Source: JBFHRB01 sp041591915 (GTDB lineage Bacteria > Actinomycetota > Nitriliruptoria > Nitriliruptorales > Nitriliruptoraceae). Taken from it: a stretch of DNA of 11,318 bases. Shown one piece after another: positions 1 through 9,099 of the stretch. Each line of letters begins with the position of its first letter. Position 1 is the first letter of the stretch. The stretch is from NCBI GenBank assembly GCA_041591915.1, contig JBFHRB010000102.1, positions 1 through 11,318 on the forward strand, written 5' to 3'. The translations under genes and the position numbers were made by a program. The notes under the pieces were generated by a model that was not told the origin of the DNA, ran no database searches, and saw only the letters and a list, made by a program, of their open reading frames with translations.

Positions 1-1
1 C

Positions 2-1264
2 GTTCGCGACCGCGTCGACGTCGCAGCCGTCCGCCCGGAACGGCGCATCGAGTTCGACCTCGCACAGTCCGTCCCGTTCATCGGCGCCGGTACCGACCTC
101 CTCGGTCAGCCCCGGGCGGTCCCGGCCTCGGACGGCGACGTCACCCGCCCCGCCGTCGACGGGTCCGGCGTCACGGTCGCGGTCGTCGACACGGGCATCT
201 GGGCCGATCACCCCGACCTTCGCGACCGGGTCATCGCCGCCCTGGACTTCGAGCTCGCCTACGCCGCCGAGCTGTTGATGACCCCCGAGCAGCTCGACGA
301 CTTCGCCGCGGCCATGGGCCCGCTCGCCGGCCCCACCGACGACGTCGGCCACGGCACCCACGTCGCGGGCATCGTCGCGGGCACCGGTGCCGCCGCGCAG
401 GGCAAGGCCAACGACAACGCCGGCGTCGCCCCGGGCGCCGCGATCGTCGACCTCCGCATCTCGCCACAGGCCCACACCTCGGACAACAACGTCGGCTGGG
501 AGCGCAACGCGCTGGCCGCCTACGACTGGCTGGTGCGCCACCACGCGGACGAGGCCTTCGGGCCGTCGGGCATCCGCGTGGTCAACAACAGCTGGGGCGT
601 CGGTCCGTCGACGATCGACGGTGAGGACCTCGACTACGAACCCATGGCCGCGGCGCTCACTGCCCTGTTCGAGGACGACGTCGTCGTGGTCTTCTCCGCC
701 GGGAACTCCGGTCAGGGGGACTGGGTCACCGAGGAGGTCGTCCCCACCGGCCACCCGACCGTCATCACCGTCGCCGCAGGGTGCCACCCCGGAGCGGACT
801 CGAGCGGCTGCAAGCCGGCCGAGCCTGACGCCGCCATCGGCTCGTTCTCGAGCTGGGGACCTGCCGTCGACATCACCGCGCCCGGCGTCGACATCCTGAG
901 CGCCGTCAACGCCTCCAGCGGCAAGGTCCTCGGATCGCTGGGTGGCGACTACGACGGCGGCAGCACGGCCGCGACGGCGAACAACCGGCTCTGGTACGCG
1001 AACTTCTCTGGCACCTCGATGTCCGGACCGCACATCGCCGGGGTCGTCGCCCTGATGCTCGAGGTCAGCCCGACCCTGACGCCCTACGAGGCGCGCTACC
1101 TGCTCACGGCGACCGCCCGAGACCTGCTCTGGCCCGGCCGCGACCCCCGCGCCGGCTGGGGGATGGTCGACGTCACGGGGGTGCTCGACGCGGCGGCGCT
1201 GCACGCCGCGGGTGCTGATGTCAGCGAGCTGTTCCCGGCGCACGACGACGCGACGACGCGCTGA
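2..1264 (+). CDS. S8 (subtilisin-like) serine protease, 5'-truncated
   Basis: This is the C-terminal 420 residues of a subtilase; the frame runs open to the left edge, so the true start and any signal peptide lie outside. The first ~60 residues, including VRPERRIEF, look like the end of a propeptide and a linker. All three catalytic blocks are present: Asp in VAVVDTGIW (codon 188-190), His in GHGTHVAGIVAG (codon 350-352) and Ser in GTSMSGPHIAG (codon 1016-1018). The oxyanion-hole Asn is in FSAGNSG near 700. The Asp-to-His stretch has about 53 residues, longer than in minimal subtilisins, because of an insert around LLMTPEQLDDF. The protein ends about 80 residues after the catalytic Ser with no pre-peptidase, cell-wall or membrane-anchor domain, so it is probably released outside the cell. 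It converges on the AraC gene, whose stop is 16 bp away. The family is clear; the substrate is unknown. Confidence 0.95.
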   Translation, partial: VRDRVDVAAVRPERRIEFDLAQSVPFIGAGTDLLGQPRAVPASDGDVTRPAVDGSGVTVAVVDTGIWADHPDLRDRVIAALDFELAYAAELLMTPEQLDDFAAAMGPLAGPTDDVGHGTHVAGIVAGTGAAAQGKANDNAGVAPGAAIVDLRISPQAHTSDNNVGWERNALAAYDWLVRHHADEAFGPSGIRVVNNSWGVGPSTIDGEDLDYEPMAAALTALFEDDVVVVFSAGNSGQGDWVTEEVVPTGHPTVITVAAGCHPGADSSGCKPAEPDAAIGSFSSWGPAVDITAPGVDILSAVNASSGKVLGSLGGDYDGGSTAATANNRLWYANFSGTSMSGPHIAGVVALMLEVSPTLTPYEARYLLTATARDLLWPGRDPRAGWGMVDVTGVLDAAALHAAGADVSELFPAHDDATTR

Positions 1265-1280
1265 CCAGGCGCGGGAGGCC

Positions 1281-2216
1281 TCAGCCGGCCGCCACGAGCG
1301 CCGCGCGCCGGTAGGCGCCGGGTCGGACGCCCATCACCCGCAGGAACGCGTTGCTGAACCCGGCCTCCGTCGCGTAGCCCACGTGTCGCGCAGCGGCCGC
1401 GACCGAGGCGTCCCCGCTCGCCAACAGCTGCGAGGCGACGTGCACGCGCCAGCGCGTCAGGTACTCCGAGGGCGACTCGCCGACGGCGCGCTTGAAGCGC
1501 TCGAAGAACGCTGAACGGGACAGGCCTGCGGTCGCCGCGAGCTGTTCGACGGACCACGGCTCGTCCGGGCGTTCGTGGATGAGGGCGATCGCCCGGCGGA
1601 GGTCGGGGTCCTTCAGCGCGCCGAGCCAACCGCCCTGGCCCGGCTCGAGGCCGTCGATGTAGGCCCGGAGGACGTGGACGAGGAGCGCGTCGGTGAGCCG
1701 GGCGATGAGGGTCTCGCTCCCCGTCGTGGGTGCACGGACCTCGCTGGCGATGAGGTCGACGAGCGTCGTGACGCGAGCGAGGACCTCGGGGGCCAGGTCG
1801 CGGACGACGATCATCCGGGGGAGGAGCGAGAACACGGGGTGCGCGGCGGCGGCGTCGAAGTCGATCGTCCCGCAGATGAGGCGCGTCTCGGGCCCGCCAC
1901 CCTCGACGACCAGGTCGCCCATGCCGTGCTCGTCCACGGTGGTCAGCGTGCCGATGGGTCGCGCCGGCGTGTCGGGGGCGTCGAGGATCAGGTGGTCGTC
2001 ACCGAACGGGAAGACGACGAGATCGCCGGCGGACAACTCGTGCGCGGGGCCATCGTCAGCGAGTCGGGCGACGAGCGAGCCCTCGAGGACGGCGTGGAAG
2101 ATGCCAGACGCGGTCCGACCCGACGCGACCCCGAAGGGCGCGGCGAGCGCAGCGCGCGAGAACACCGAGCCGCGCATGCGCACGGAGTCGAGGACGCCGG
2201 AGAGGGCATCGGCCAC
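1281..2216 (-). CDS. AraC-family transcriptional regulator with cupin sensor domain
   Basis: A 311-residue DNA-binding regulator. Residues ~3-185 match the AraC-binding-like cupin arrangement (VRMRGSVF, then FHAVLEGSLVARL, then AGDLVVFPFGDDH). Residues ~200-305 are the two-helix-turn-helix AraC module: WSVEQLAATAGLSRSAFFERF is the first HTH, and VAAAARHVGYATEAGFSNAF followed by GVRPGAYRR is the second plus the family signature. Regulators of this layout usually sense a small ligand through the cupin and often control a divergent neighbour, here the small membrane protein. The start is GTG at 2216-2214. A near-perfect Shine-Dalgarno, GGAGGT on the minus strand (2225-2230), lies 8 bases upstream and supports it. 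A nearby ATG at 2209 is in the wrong frame. The ligand and targets cannot be read from sequence. Confidence 0.93.
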   Translation of the reverse strand: MADALSGVLDSVRMRGSVFSRAALAAPFGVASGRTASGIFHAVLEGSLVARLADDGPAHELSAGDLVVFPFGDDHLILDAPDTPARPIGTLTTVDEHGMGDLVVEGGGPETRLICGTIDFDAAAAHPVFSLLPRMIVVRDLAPEVLARVTTLVDLIASEVRAPTTGSETLIARLTDALLVHVLRAYIDGLEPGQGGWLGALKDPDLRRAIALIHERPDEPWSVEQLAATAGLSRSAFFERFKRAVGESPSEYLTRWRVHVASQLLASGDASVAAAARHVGYATEAGFSNAFLRVMGVRPGAYRRAALVAAG

Positions 2217-2219
2217 GCG

Positions 2220-2235
2220 CGAACACCTCCGTTCG
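2220..2235 (-). promoter_or_regulatory. Hairpin presenting the Shine-Dalgarno of the AraC gene
   Basis: On the minus strand, perfect 5-bp arms CGAAC and GTTCG enclose exactly GGAGGT, the ribosome binding site of the GTG start at 2216. The inverted repeat is seen directly. A role in translation control, or as an autoregulatory operator, is inference; 5-bp arms can arise by chance in GC-rich DNA. Confidence 0.35.
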
Positions 2236-2240
2236 AAGTG

Positions 2241-2305
2241 TCGGACGATTCAATATGAAAGACGTACTAGAGCATATCGGCAGGTTCGACACCTGGCCAT
2301 ACGCT
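2241..2305. promoter_or_regulatory. AT-richer divergent control region between the AraC gene and the membrane-protein gene
   Basis: This stretch is clearly richer in A/T than anything nearby. It holds an imperfect dyad, ATATG (2253-2257) and CATAT (2273-2277), spaced 15 bases apart. A TA-N3-T element (TACGCT, 2300-2305) sits 33 bases before the downstream gene and could be its -10 box. No clean -35 is visible on either strand. The position between divergent genes makes a promoter/operator role plausible but unproven. Confidence 0.4.
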
Positions 2306-2338
2306 CATCGGCGTACACCGAGACGAGGAGACACCACG

Positions 2339-2611
2339 ATGGGCAAGGTCTGGGCAGCAACGGTCGCGAACTTCTTCCTGCCGGGACTCGGCTACCTGAT
2401 CGCGGGGGTCAAGCGGCCCCTCGCGGTCCTGTGGCTCATCGGCGTCGTCGGCCTGACCTACGTCGAGTTCGGCATCCGTGAGCCCGAGCCGACGCTGTAC
2501 GCGATCATGTTCGCGAGCGTGCTGATCATGAACGTCGCCTTCGCGGTCGACGCCCACCAGCTCGCCAAGGAGCAGGCCGGTGCCGGGCACGGCGCGGCCC
2601 TCCGCGCCTGA
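2339..2611 (+). CDS. Small multi-pass membrane protein, function unknown
   Basis: A 90-residue protein with three probable membrane segments: residues ~5-23 (ATVANFFLPGLGYLIAG), ~27-44 (PLAVLWLIGVVGLTYVEF) and ~52-70 (TLYAIMFASVLIMNVAFAV). A short hydrophilic tail, DAHQLAKEQ, follows. The FLPGLGYLIAG pattern followed by a basic KRP loop resembles the PGxGxxxxG turn common in small TM2-like membrane proteins, but I cannot assign a family. I chose ATG 2339 because GAGGAG (2325-2330) sits 8 bases upstream. An in-frame ATG at 2255 lacks a ribosome site and would add 28 hydrophilic residues. It is divergent from the AraC gene and may be its target. Confidence 0.8.
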   Translation: MGKVWAATVANFFLPGLGYLIAGVKRPLAVLWLIGVVGLTYVEFGIREPEPTLYAIMFASVLIMNVAFAVDAHQLAKEQAGAGHGAALRA

Positions 2612-2614
2612 CCC

Positions 2615-2644
2615 TCGACCCCCATCGACGACCGCGCGTAGGGT
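2615..2644 (+). promoter_or_regulatory. Candidate promoter for the YCII-domain gene
   Basis: TCGACC (2615-2620) and TAGGGT (2639-2644) are separated by 18 bases, about 65 bases upstream of the YCII start. They match 4 of 6 (-35) and 3 of 6 (-10) of the sigma-70-type consensus. The -10 keeps the TA-N3-T form typical of high-GC actinobacteria. This is inferred from position and similarity only. Confidence 0.4.
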
Positions 2645-2711
2645 CGCCGAGTTGCGGCCCCGCGAGCACGGGTCCGGGGCGGGCGGGCGACGCGGAGACA
2701 GGAGCACGGAG

Positions 2712-3044
2712 ATGCCGAACTACATGCTGGTCTACAAGGGTGACGCCACGGACATGTCGGCGATGACCCCGGAACAGACGCAGGAGGAGATGGCGCTCTG
2801 GGGCGCCTGGTACGAGAAGCAGGGGCCGGCGATCGTCGACGGGGGCGCACCCTTCGCGGCGAACACGACGGTGCGCGCTGACGATGGCTCGGAGGGCCCG
2901 GCCCCGCTGACGGGCTACACGGTCGTTCAGGCGGACAGCCTCGAGGCTGCCGTCGCGATGACGGACGGCCACCCGTTCATCCGCGAGGCGGGCAACTACG
3001 CCATCGACGTCTACGAGTGCGTCGACATGAGCCCGCCGGAGTGA
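2712..3044 (+). CDS. YCII-domain protein
   Basis: A 110-residue cytoplasmic protein of the YCII/DGPF-like ferredoxin-fold family. It begins MPNYMLVYKGD, typical of that family, then has an amphipathic helix around EEMALWGAWYEKQGPAIVDGG. A strand follows (LTGYTVVQADSLEAAVAM), then DGHPFIREAGNYAIDVYEC, where His87 is the likely conserved polar residue. The usual DGPF tetrapeptide is not intact; EGPAPLTGYT stands in its place. Members are small and often dimeric; some sit beside ECF sigma factors, but none is visible here and biochemical roles are mostly unknown. The start is ATG 2712, with AGGAG (2700-2704) 7 bases upstream. It converges on the rhodanese gene 19 bp away. Confidence 0.88.
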   Translation: MPNYMLVYKGDATDMSAMTPEQTQEEMALWGAWYEKQGPAIVDGGAPFAANTTVRADDGSEGPAPLTGYTVVQADSLEAAVAMTDGHPFIREAGNYAIDVYECVDMSPPE

Positions 3045-3058
3045 GCTGAAGGGCTCGC
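3041..3058. terminator. Weak hairpin between convergent genes
   Basis: GTGAGC (3041-3046) and GCTCGC (3053-3058) can pair over six positions, including one G-U, around a TGAAGG loop. The hairpin overlaps the YCII stop codon and lies between that gene and the convergent rhodanese gene. There is no T-run on either side, so it is at best a weak terminator. Confidence 0.25.
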
Positions 3059-3063
3059 TGGCC

Positions 3064-3944
3064 TCAGTACTGCGGGATCGACGGGTCCACCCGGTCGCGC
3101 CAGGCCATCAGGCCACCGTTGAGGTGCCACGCGTCGTCGAATCCGGCGTCGCGGAGCTGGCGGACGGCCTGGGCGCCCCGGAAGCCGGACCGGCAGTGCA
3201 CGACGATGTGCGCCCCGCGGTCCAGCTCGCCGAGCCGCCCGTCGAGCTGCCCGAGGGGGATGAGCGTCCCGTCGAGGGTGGCGATGCTCGTCTCGGACTC
3301 CTCGCGCACGTCGAGGAGCACGAACTCCGCGTCGGAATCGCGCAGTCGCTTCAGCTCGTCGGCGGTGATGTCCCAGGGGCTCTGGCCCGGCGCCTGCACC
3401 CCACCGAGCTTCTCGAGGGCCTGCGATGCCGCGTCCTCGCCGGCACGGATGACGACGGTTGCCGCCTGCCGGGGGTCCTCCGTGGGCACCACCTCGATGG
3501 AGGCGTCGCTGCCGAGGAGCGCGGCGACGTCGGTGCCCAGGGCGTCGCGAGCGGAGGCCGCGACCTCGTCCGGCTCGCCGAGCCGGCGATCGAGCACGCG
3601 GACCTCGACCGTCGACGTGTCGAACTGGGCCGTGAACGCGCCGTCGTCGCCGACCGCCTGCAGCAGGCCGAGGCCCATCCGCAGCGCGTCACGGAACTGC
3701 GTCGCGAGGTCGTCGGTCGTCCGCTTCCGGAGGACCGTGAGGCCCGCCTCGTTGACGCCGTAGTCGACGTCATGTCCGACGAGCAGGACGCCCGGGCCCT
3801 TGGGCACGTGGCGGTAGTCCGCGACGTCGAGCACCAGGCCCTCGACGAGGCCGCGCTGGATGAAGCGGTGGAAGACGTCGATCAGCGGCCCGAGGTCGCC
3901 GAGGTCGCCGGAGGCCGGGAACCGGACGGTGATGCGTGCCGGGT

Positions 3945-3948
<4 letters not shown>
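3064..3948 (-). CDS. Unknown conserved-type domain fused to a rhodanese domain
   Basis: A 294-residue, probably cytoplasmic protein. Residues ~190-290 are a single rhodanese domain: FVLLDVREESE, then VVHCRSGFRGAQA, then GFDDAWHLNGGLMAW. The active-site loop is CRSGFR with the sulfur-carrying Cys252, so it is probably catalytically competent in sulfane-sulfur transfer. Residues ~5-175 form a second domain with VFHRFIQ, LDVADYRHVPKGPGVLLVGHD and a DYG motif. I recall similar sequences as uncharacterised bacterial proteins but cannot name the family. The start ATG at 3948 overlaps the reductase stop by 4 bases (ATGA), with GGAGG (3953-3957) 4 bases upstream, so translation is coupled to the reductase. 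The context points to a role in reductive sulfur assimilation, perhaps handling sulfide or sulfane sulfur; that role is inference. Confidence 0.9.
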
Positions 3949-6227
<2,279 letters not shown>

Positions 6228-6439
6228 GGAGCCTCACTCAGTTGCTGGGTACCGGCAGCCACAAGGGTCAGCGACGGAGGCTGGGGCGACCACCCGTCGC
6301 GTGGAAACCGTGCGATGCCGGGAGTCGCCGGTGTTCCCGCGCCTCCATCGTGTCAGGTCGGGCGGCGCGTGGCCAAGACGGTGACGGCTGCCGTGGGGGT
6401 CGAGCTGGCGTACCGTCGACCGTGACGCGGGAGGCCGAG
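6228..6439. other. Divergent intergenic region with hairpins and weak promoter-like elements
   Basis: This region contains the 5' leader of the reductase (minus) and the start region of the DUF385-type gene (plus). On the minus strand, TTGGCC (6371-6376 complement), 18 bases, then CACGAT (6347-6352 complement) is a weak sigma-70-like pair, which would give a leader of about 110 bases. Hairpins in that leader: GCGAC/GTCGC around a 5-base loop (6286-6300), and CGGGA/TCCCG (6319-6339). On the plus strand, TACCGT (6411-6416) is a possible -10 box 24 bases before the start codon, with no good -35. I could not match the leader to a SAM, cobalamin or T-box consensus. Confidence 0.35.
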
Positions 6440-6811
6440 ATGCCGATGCCCCGATGGTTCACGAAGGTGACGAAGCACGTCTTCAACCCCCGCGAGCTCA
6501 AGAAGGGGCATCGGCCCGTGCTCACGCACGTCGGTCGGGTCTCGGGAGAGACCTACCGCACGCCGCTGGATGCGCACGCCGTGGACGGCGGGTACGTCTT
6601 CGTCCTGGTCTACGGCGCCGAGTCCGACTGGTGCCGCAACATCCTGGCCGCGGGTCGGGCGACGCTGACCGTCGACGGCCGCGACGTCGAGCTCACGGCA
6701 CCGCGGGTCATCGACGGGGAGGCCGCGTGGCAGCAGCTCCCGTCGACGGTGAAGCCACCGCCGCGGATGCTGAACATCGACGAGTACCTGCGGATGGACC
6801 ACATCGCCTGA
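6440..6811 (+). CDS. DUF385/F420_H2_quin_red-like deazaflavin-dependent oxidoreductase
   Basis: A 123-residue protein resembling the split-barrel family that includes mycobacterial Ddn (nitroreductase-family, F420H2-dependent). It shows the characteristic run LTHVGRVSGETYRTPLDA (~29-46), then VFVLVYGAESDWCRNILAAG (~53-72), a TLTVDGRDVELTAPRVI strand pair, and an aromatic/proline tail. In this family the VGRxSGxxYRTPL segment contacts the cofactor phosphates and the WxxNI segment packs by the substrate site. The cofactor could be F420 or another flavin; none of the F420 biosynthesis genes is in the window. Start ATG 6440 is chosen over ATG 6446 because GGGAGG (6429-6434) is 5 bases from the first. 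The natural substrate is unknown. Confidence 0.85.
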   Translation: MPMPRWFTKVTKHVFNPRELKKGHRPVLTHVGRVSGETYRTPLDAHAVDGGYVFVLVYGAESDWCRNILAAGRATLTVDGRDVELTAPRVIDGEAAWQQLPSTVKPPPRMLNIDEYLRMDHIA

Positions 6812-6822
6812 CTCGCTACCTT
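6795..6822 (+). promoter_or_regulatory. Candidate promoter for the DUF4015 lipoprotein operon
   Basis: TGGACC (6795-6800, within the end of the preceding gene) and TACCTT (6817-6822) are separated by 16 bases. Each matches the sigma-70-type consensus only partly, but they are placed well for the downstream pair. Read-through from the preceding gene is equally possible. Confidence 0.3.
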
Positions 6823-6885
6823 GCGCGACCTTCGGCCGTTCCGCGAGGGACGCGGACGACGAGCTCGGGAGTGACGGCAACGGTG

Positions 6886-8460
6886 ATGGACATCCAGCAG
6901 CTCCGGCAGGTCGCCCTGGGACTCCTCGCCGCATCGATCCTCGGTGCCTGCGCAGCGCCTGCTGGCACGGAGGCCGGGGCCGCACTCAGCGATCCCACCA
7001 CCGAGTCCAGCACGTCGCCGGACGTGGACCCGTCGCCCACGGCCGAGGCGTCGCCGACCGGGGAACCGACACCGGAGCCCTCGCCGACCGATGCCGCCGA
7101 GGTGGCCGAGGGCGAGGGCGTCCCCGAGATCGTCCGCGGCGTGTACTCGCACGCCTTCTCGTTCTGGGACGACCGGTGGCCCCAGCTCGTCGAGCTCGTC
7201 GAGACGACCGAGCTCAACGCGATCGTGGTCGACGTCAAGGACGAGGCCGGGATCCTGCTGTGGGACATCGACCACCCGCTCGCCGAGGCCGGCGGCGGGG
7301 GCAAGTGGCGCCAGACCTACGACGAACTGCCCGAGCGCCTGCAGATGCTCAAGGACGCCGGTGGGTGGGCCATCGCGCGCGTCGCCTGTTTCAAGGACAC
7401 CAGGGTCGCGCAGGCCCGGCCGGACCTCGCCGTGCAGAACGCGTCGGGCGGCGCGTGGCGGGCGCGCAAGGACTTCTCCTGGTTGAACCCGTACCAGGAC
7501 GAGGCCCAGCAGTGGTGCATCGACGTCGGCCTCGCTGCCCTCGAGATCGGCTTCGACGAGGTCCAGTACGACTACATCCGGTTCCCCAACGGCGGTGACG
7601 GTGACACCACCAACATCCGCCTGCCGGGCGTGCCGGAGGACCGGCCACGTGACGAGTGGCGCCACAGCGACCAGATCGTCGACTTCCTCGCCAACGCCTC
7701 GGAGCAGATCCACGCCGCCGGCGGGTACGTCTCGGCGGACCTGTTCGGGCTGGTGACCTACGACTGGCGCTGGGACGCCGGCGGGACGGGGCAGGTGCTC
7801 GAGCGCATCGCCGAGCACGTCGACGTGATCTCGCTGATGGTCTACCCGTCGCACTACAACGCCGGGAACTACGGCCTCCGCCCGCACCCGATCCTCTACC
7901 CGTACGAGACGGTGTGGAACGCGATGCAGGAGGCCCAGATGCGCACGCAGGGCCTGCACGCGAAGCTGCGGCCCTGGCTCGAGGACTTCAACGCCCCCTG
8001 GACCGGGTACTCGGTCCACTCGCCCGAGCACGTGAAGGCCCAGATCCAGGCGGCCTACGACAACGGCATCGAGGGATGGCTGCTCTGGAACGCGGGCAAC
8101 CGCTACACCGAGTCGATCTTCGAGCTCGGCGAGGCGAAGAGCCACGCCGACCCGGACTTCCGCCCGCCGGCGCGGACGGCCAACCCCGATGCGGCGCCGG
8201 GCGAGGAGGAGCAGGTCTGGCCAGGGATGCCGCCGTGCGACCCCTATCCCGGTCGCCTGCTGATCGGCGAGGGCAACCTCGCCGGCTCGGTCCCGCCGGA
8301 GCCGGCGCTGCCGTTCGACGACCCCCGCCTGTGCGCCGGGGTGCCGGACGGTGAGGAGGCCACGCTGACGTGGCAGGAGCGGGTGGCGGGGGCGACCGAG
8401 CCCGGCGACGGAGACGTCGAGCCGCAGTCGGAAGGCCAGGGCACCGGGGACGACGCGTGA
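6886..8460 (+). CDS. Secreted lipoprotein with DUF4015 putative glycoside hydrolase domain
   Basis: A 524-residue exported lipoprotein. Residues 1-22 are a signal peptide with the lipobox LGAC (acylated Cys22). Residues ~38-78 are an acidic linker repeating SPT/PTPE units, probably a tether outside the membrane. Residues ~80-420 match the DUF4015 putative glycosyl hydrolase barrel: GVYSHAFSF, TELNAIVVDVKDEAG, FDEVQYDYIRFP, YVSADLFGLVT and VDVISLMVYPSHY. The acidic residues in DVKDE and DEVQYDYIRFP are the likely active-site candidates. The tail has two cysteines (451, 483) that may form a disulfide, and ends in an acidic low-complexity segment. ATG 6886 gives a compact signal peptide; GTG 6871, in frame, would add five residues; both have weak ribosome sites. 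It shares a GTGA overlap with the next gene. The polysaccharide substrate is unknown. Confidence 0.88.
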   Translation: MDIQQLRQVALGLLAASILGACAAPAGTEAGAALSDPTTESSTSPDVDPSPTAEASPTGEPTPEPSPTDAAEVAEGEGVPEIVRGVYSHAFSFWDDRWPQLVELVETTELNAIVVDVKDEAGILLWDIDHPLAEAGGGGKWRQTYDELPERLQMLKDAGGWAIARVACFKDTRVAQARPDLAVQNASGGAWRARKDFSWLNPYQDEAQQWCIDVGLAALEIGFDEVQYDYIRFPNGGDGDTTNIRLPGVPEDRPRDEWRHSDQIVDFLANASEQIHAAGGYVSADLFGLVTYDWRWDAGGTGQVLERIAEHVDVISLMVYPSHYNAGNYGLRPHPILYPYETVWNAMQEAQMRTQGLHAKLRPWLEDFNAPWTGYSVHSPEHVKAQIQAAYDNGIEGWLLWNAGNRYTESIFELGEAKSHADPDFRPPARTANPDAAPGEEEQVWPGMPPCDPYPGRLLIGEGNLAGSVPPEPALPFDDPRLCAGVPDGEEATLTWQERVAGATEPGDGDVEPQSEGQGTGDDA

Positions 8461-9074
8461 GCCACACCGTCGCGCTCCTGCTGTTCGAGGGCTGCGACGT
8501 GATGGACGTCACCGGCCCGTACGAGGTGCTGCTGACGGCCAACCGGCTGCGCGCGCGCGACGGCGGTGAGGGCCTGTTCGACGTGCGTACCGTGTCGGTC
8601 GACGGAGCGCCCGTGACGGCGTACGGCGGCCTCGGCCTCGTCCCGTCCCATGGTCCGCTCGCCGACCACCCGCACCTGGACCTGCTGGTCGTGCCCGGCC
8701 TGATCGACATCGACGCCGGGGTCGGCGACCCCGCACTCGTGGGTGCGATCGCGGACGCCGCGGACCGGGCCGACGTCATCGGCTCGGTCTGCACCGGTGC
8801 GTTCCTGCTCGAGGCGGCCGGACTGCTCGGGGAGCGGCAGGCCACCACGCACTGGGAGGACGTACCGCTCCTCCTCGAGCGTCGAGCCGACGGCGGTTCG
8901 GACGCCCCGGTCCGTGACGACGTGCGGTGGGTCGATGCGGGCGACGTGGTGACGGCGGGCGGCCTGACGGACGGCATCGCGATGGCGCTCCACCTCGTCG
9001 AGCGCTACGGCGATCGCGAGCTGGCCGAGCGCACCGCCCTTCAGCTCGACTTCCCGTGGACCGAGGACCGCTGA
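8457..9074 (+). CDS. DJ-1/PfpI-family protein (isonitrile hydratase-like)
   Basis: A 205-residue cytoplasmic protein of the class I glutamine amidotransferase-like superfamily. It has the conserved acidic residue in DVTGPYEVL (Glu23) and the nucleophile elbow IGSVCTGAFLLEAAGLL (Cys112). It also has RQATTHWED, and the C-terminal GGLTDGIAMALHLVER block. These are shared by isonitrile hydratases and by sensor domains of GATase1-AraC regulators, but no HTH follows, so it is a stand-alone enzyme or binding protein. The start is GTG 8457, overlapping the upstream stop as GTGA, with GGGGA about 6 bases before it. It is therefore translationally coupled to a secreted glycoside-hydrolase-like protein, a pairing whose logic is unclear. 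It is followed by a convergent gene at 26 bp. Confidence 0.9.
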   Translation: MSHTVALLLFEGCDVMDVTGPYEVLLTANRLRARDGGEGLFDVRTVSVDGAPVTAYGGLGLVPSHGPLADHPHLDLLVVPGLIDIDAGVGDPALVGAIADAADRADVIGSVCTGAFLLEAAGLLGERQATTHWEDVPLLLERRADGGSDAPVRDDVRWVDAGDVVTAGGLTDGIAMALHLVERYGDRELAERTALQLDFPWTEDR

Positions 9075-9076
9075 GC

Positions 9077-9095
9077 CGGGGCCCCCGCGCCCCCG
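9077..9095. terminator. GC hairpin between convergent genes
   Basis: CGGGG (9077-9081) and CCCCG (9091-9095) can form a 5-bp stem with a 9-base loop, in the 25 bp between the DJ-1 and acyl-CoA oxidase stops. No T-run follows on either strand. It may be a weak bidirectional terminator or simply GC-rich spacer. Confidence 0.3.
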
Positions 9096-9099
9096 AAGC

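Noticed and set aside
1265..1280. Terminator hairpin between the protease and the AraC gene
   Set aside because: The 16-bp gap holds only short palindromic GGCC-type pairs and no T-run; not convincing as a hairpin.
2255..2338. Upstream ATG that would lengthen the small membrane protein by 28 residues
   Set aside because: No ribosome binding site, the added residues are hydrophilic and cross the AT-rich promoter-like patch; ATG 2339 has a clear GAGGAG.
6268..6348. 26-residue minus-strand frame in the reductase leader, considered as a cysteine-responsive leader peptide
   Set aside because: No Shine-Dalgarno before its ATG, no cysteine or regulatory codon run, and it is only the tail of a longer shadow frame.
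6228..6360. Possible SAM or cobalamin riboswitch before the sulfite reductase
   Set aside because: A GGGAA-like and ACTCC-like resemblance was seen, but the conserved core boxes are not present together; only unassigned hairpins remain.
6610..8145. 511-codon open frame on the minus strand opposite the DUF4015 lipoprotein
   Set aside because: It overlaps two well-supported plus-strand genes and has a repetitive V/L/R/D composition typical of shadow frames.
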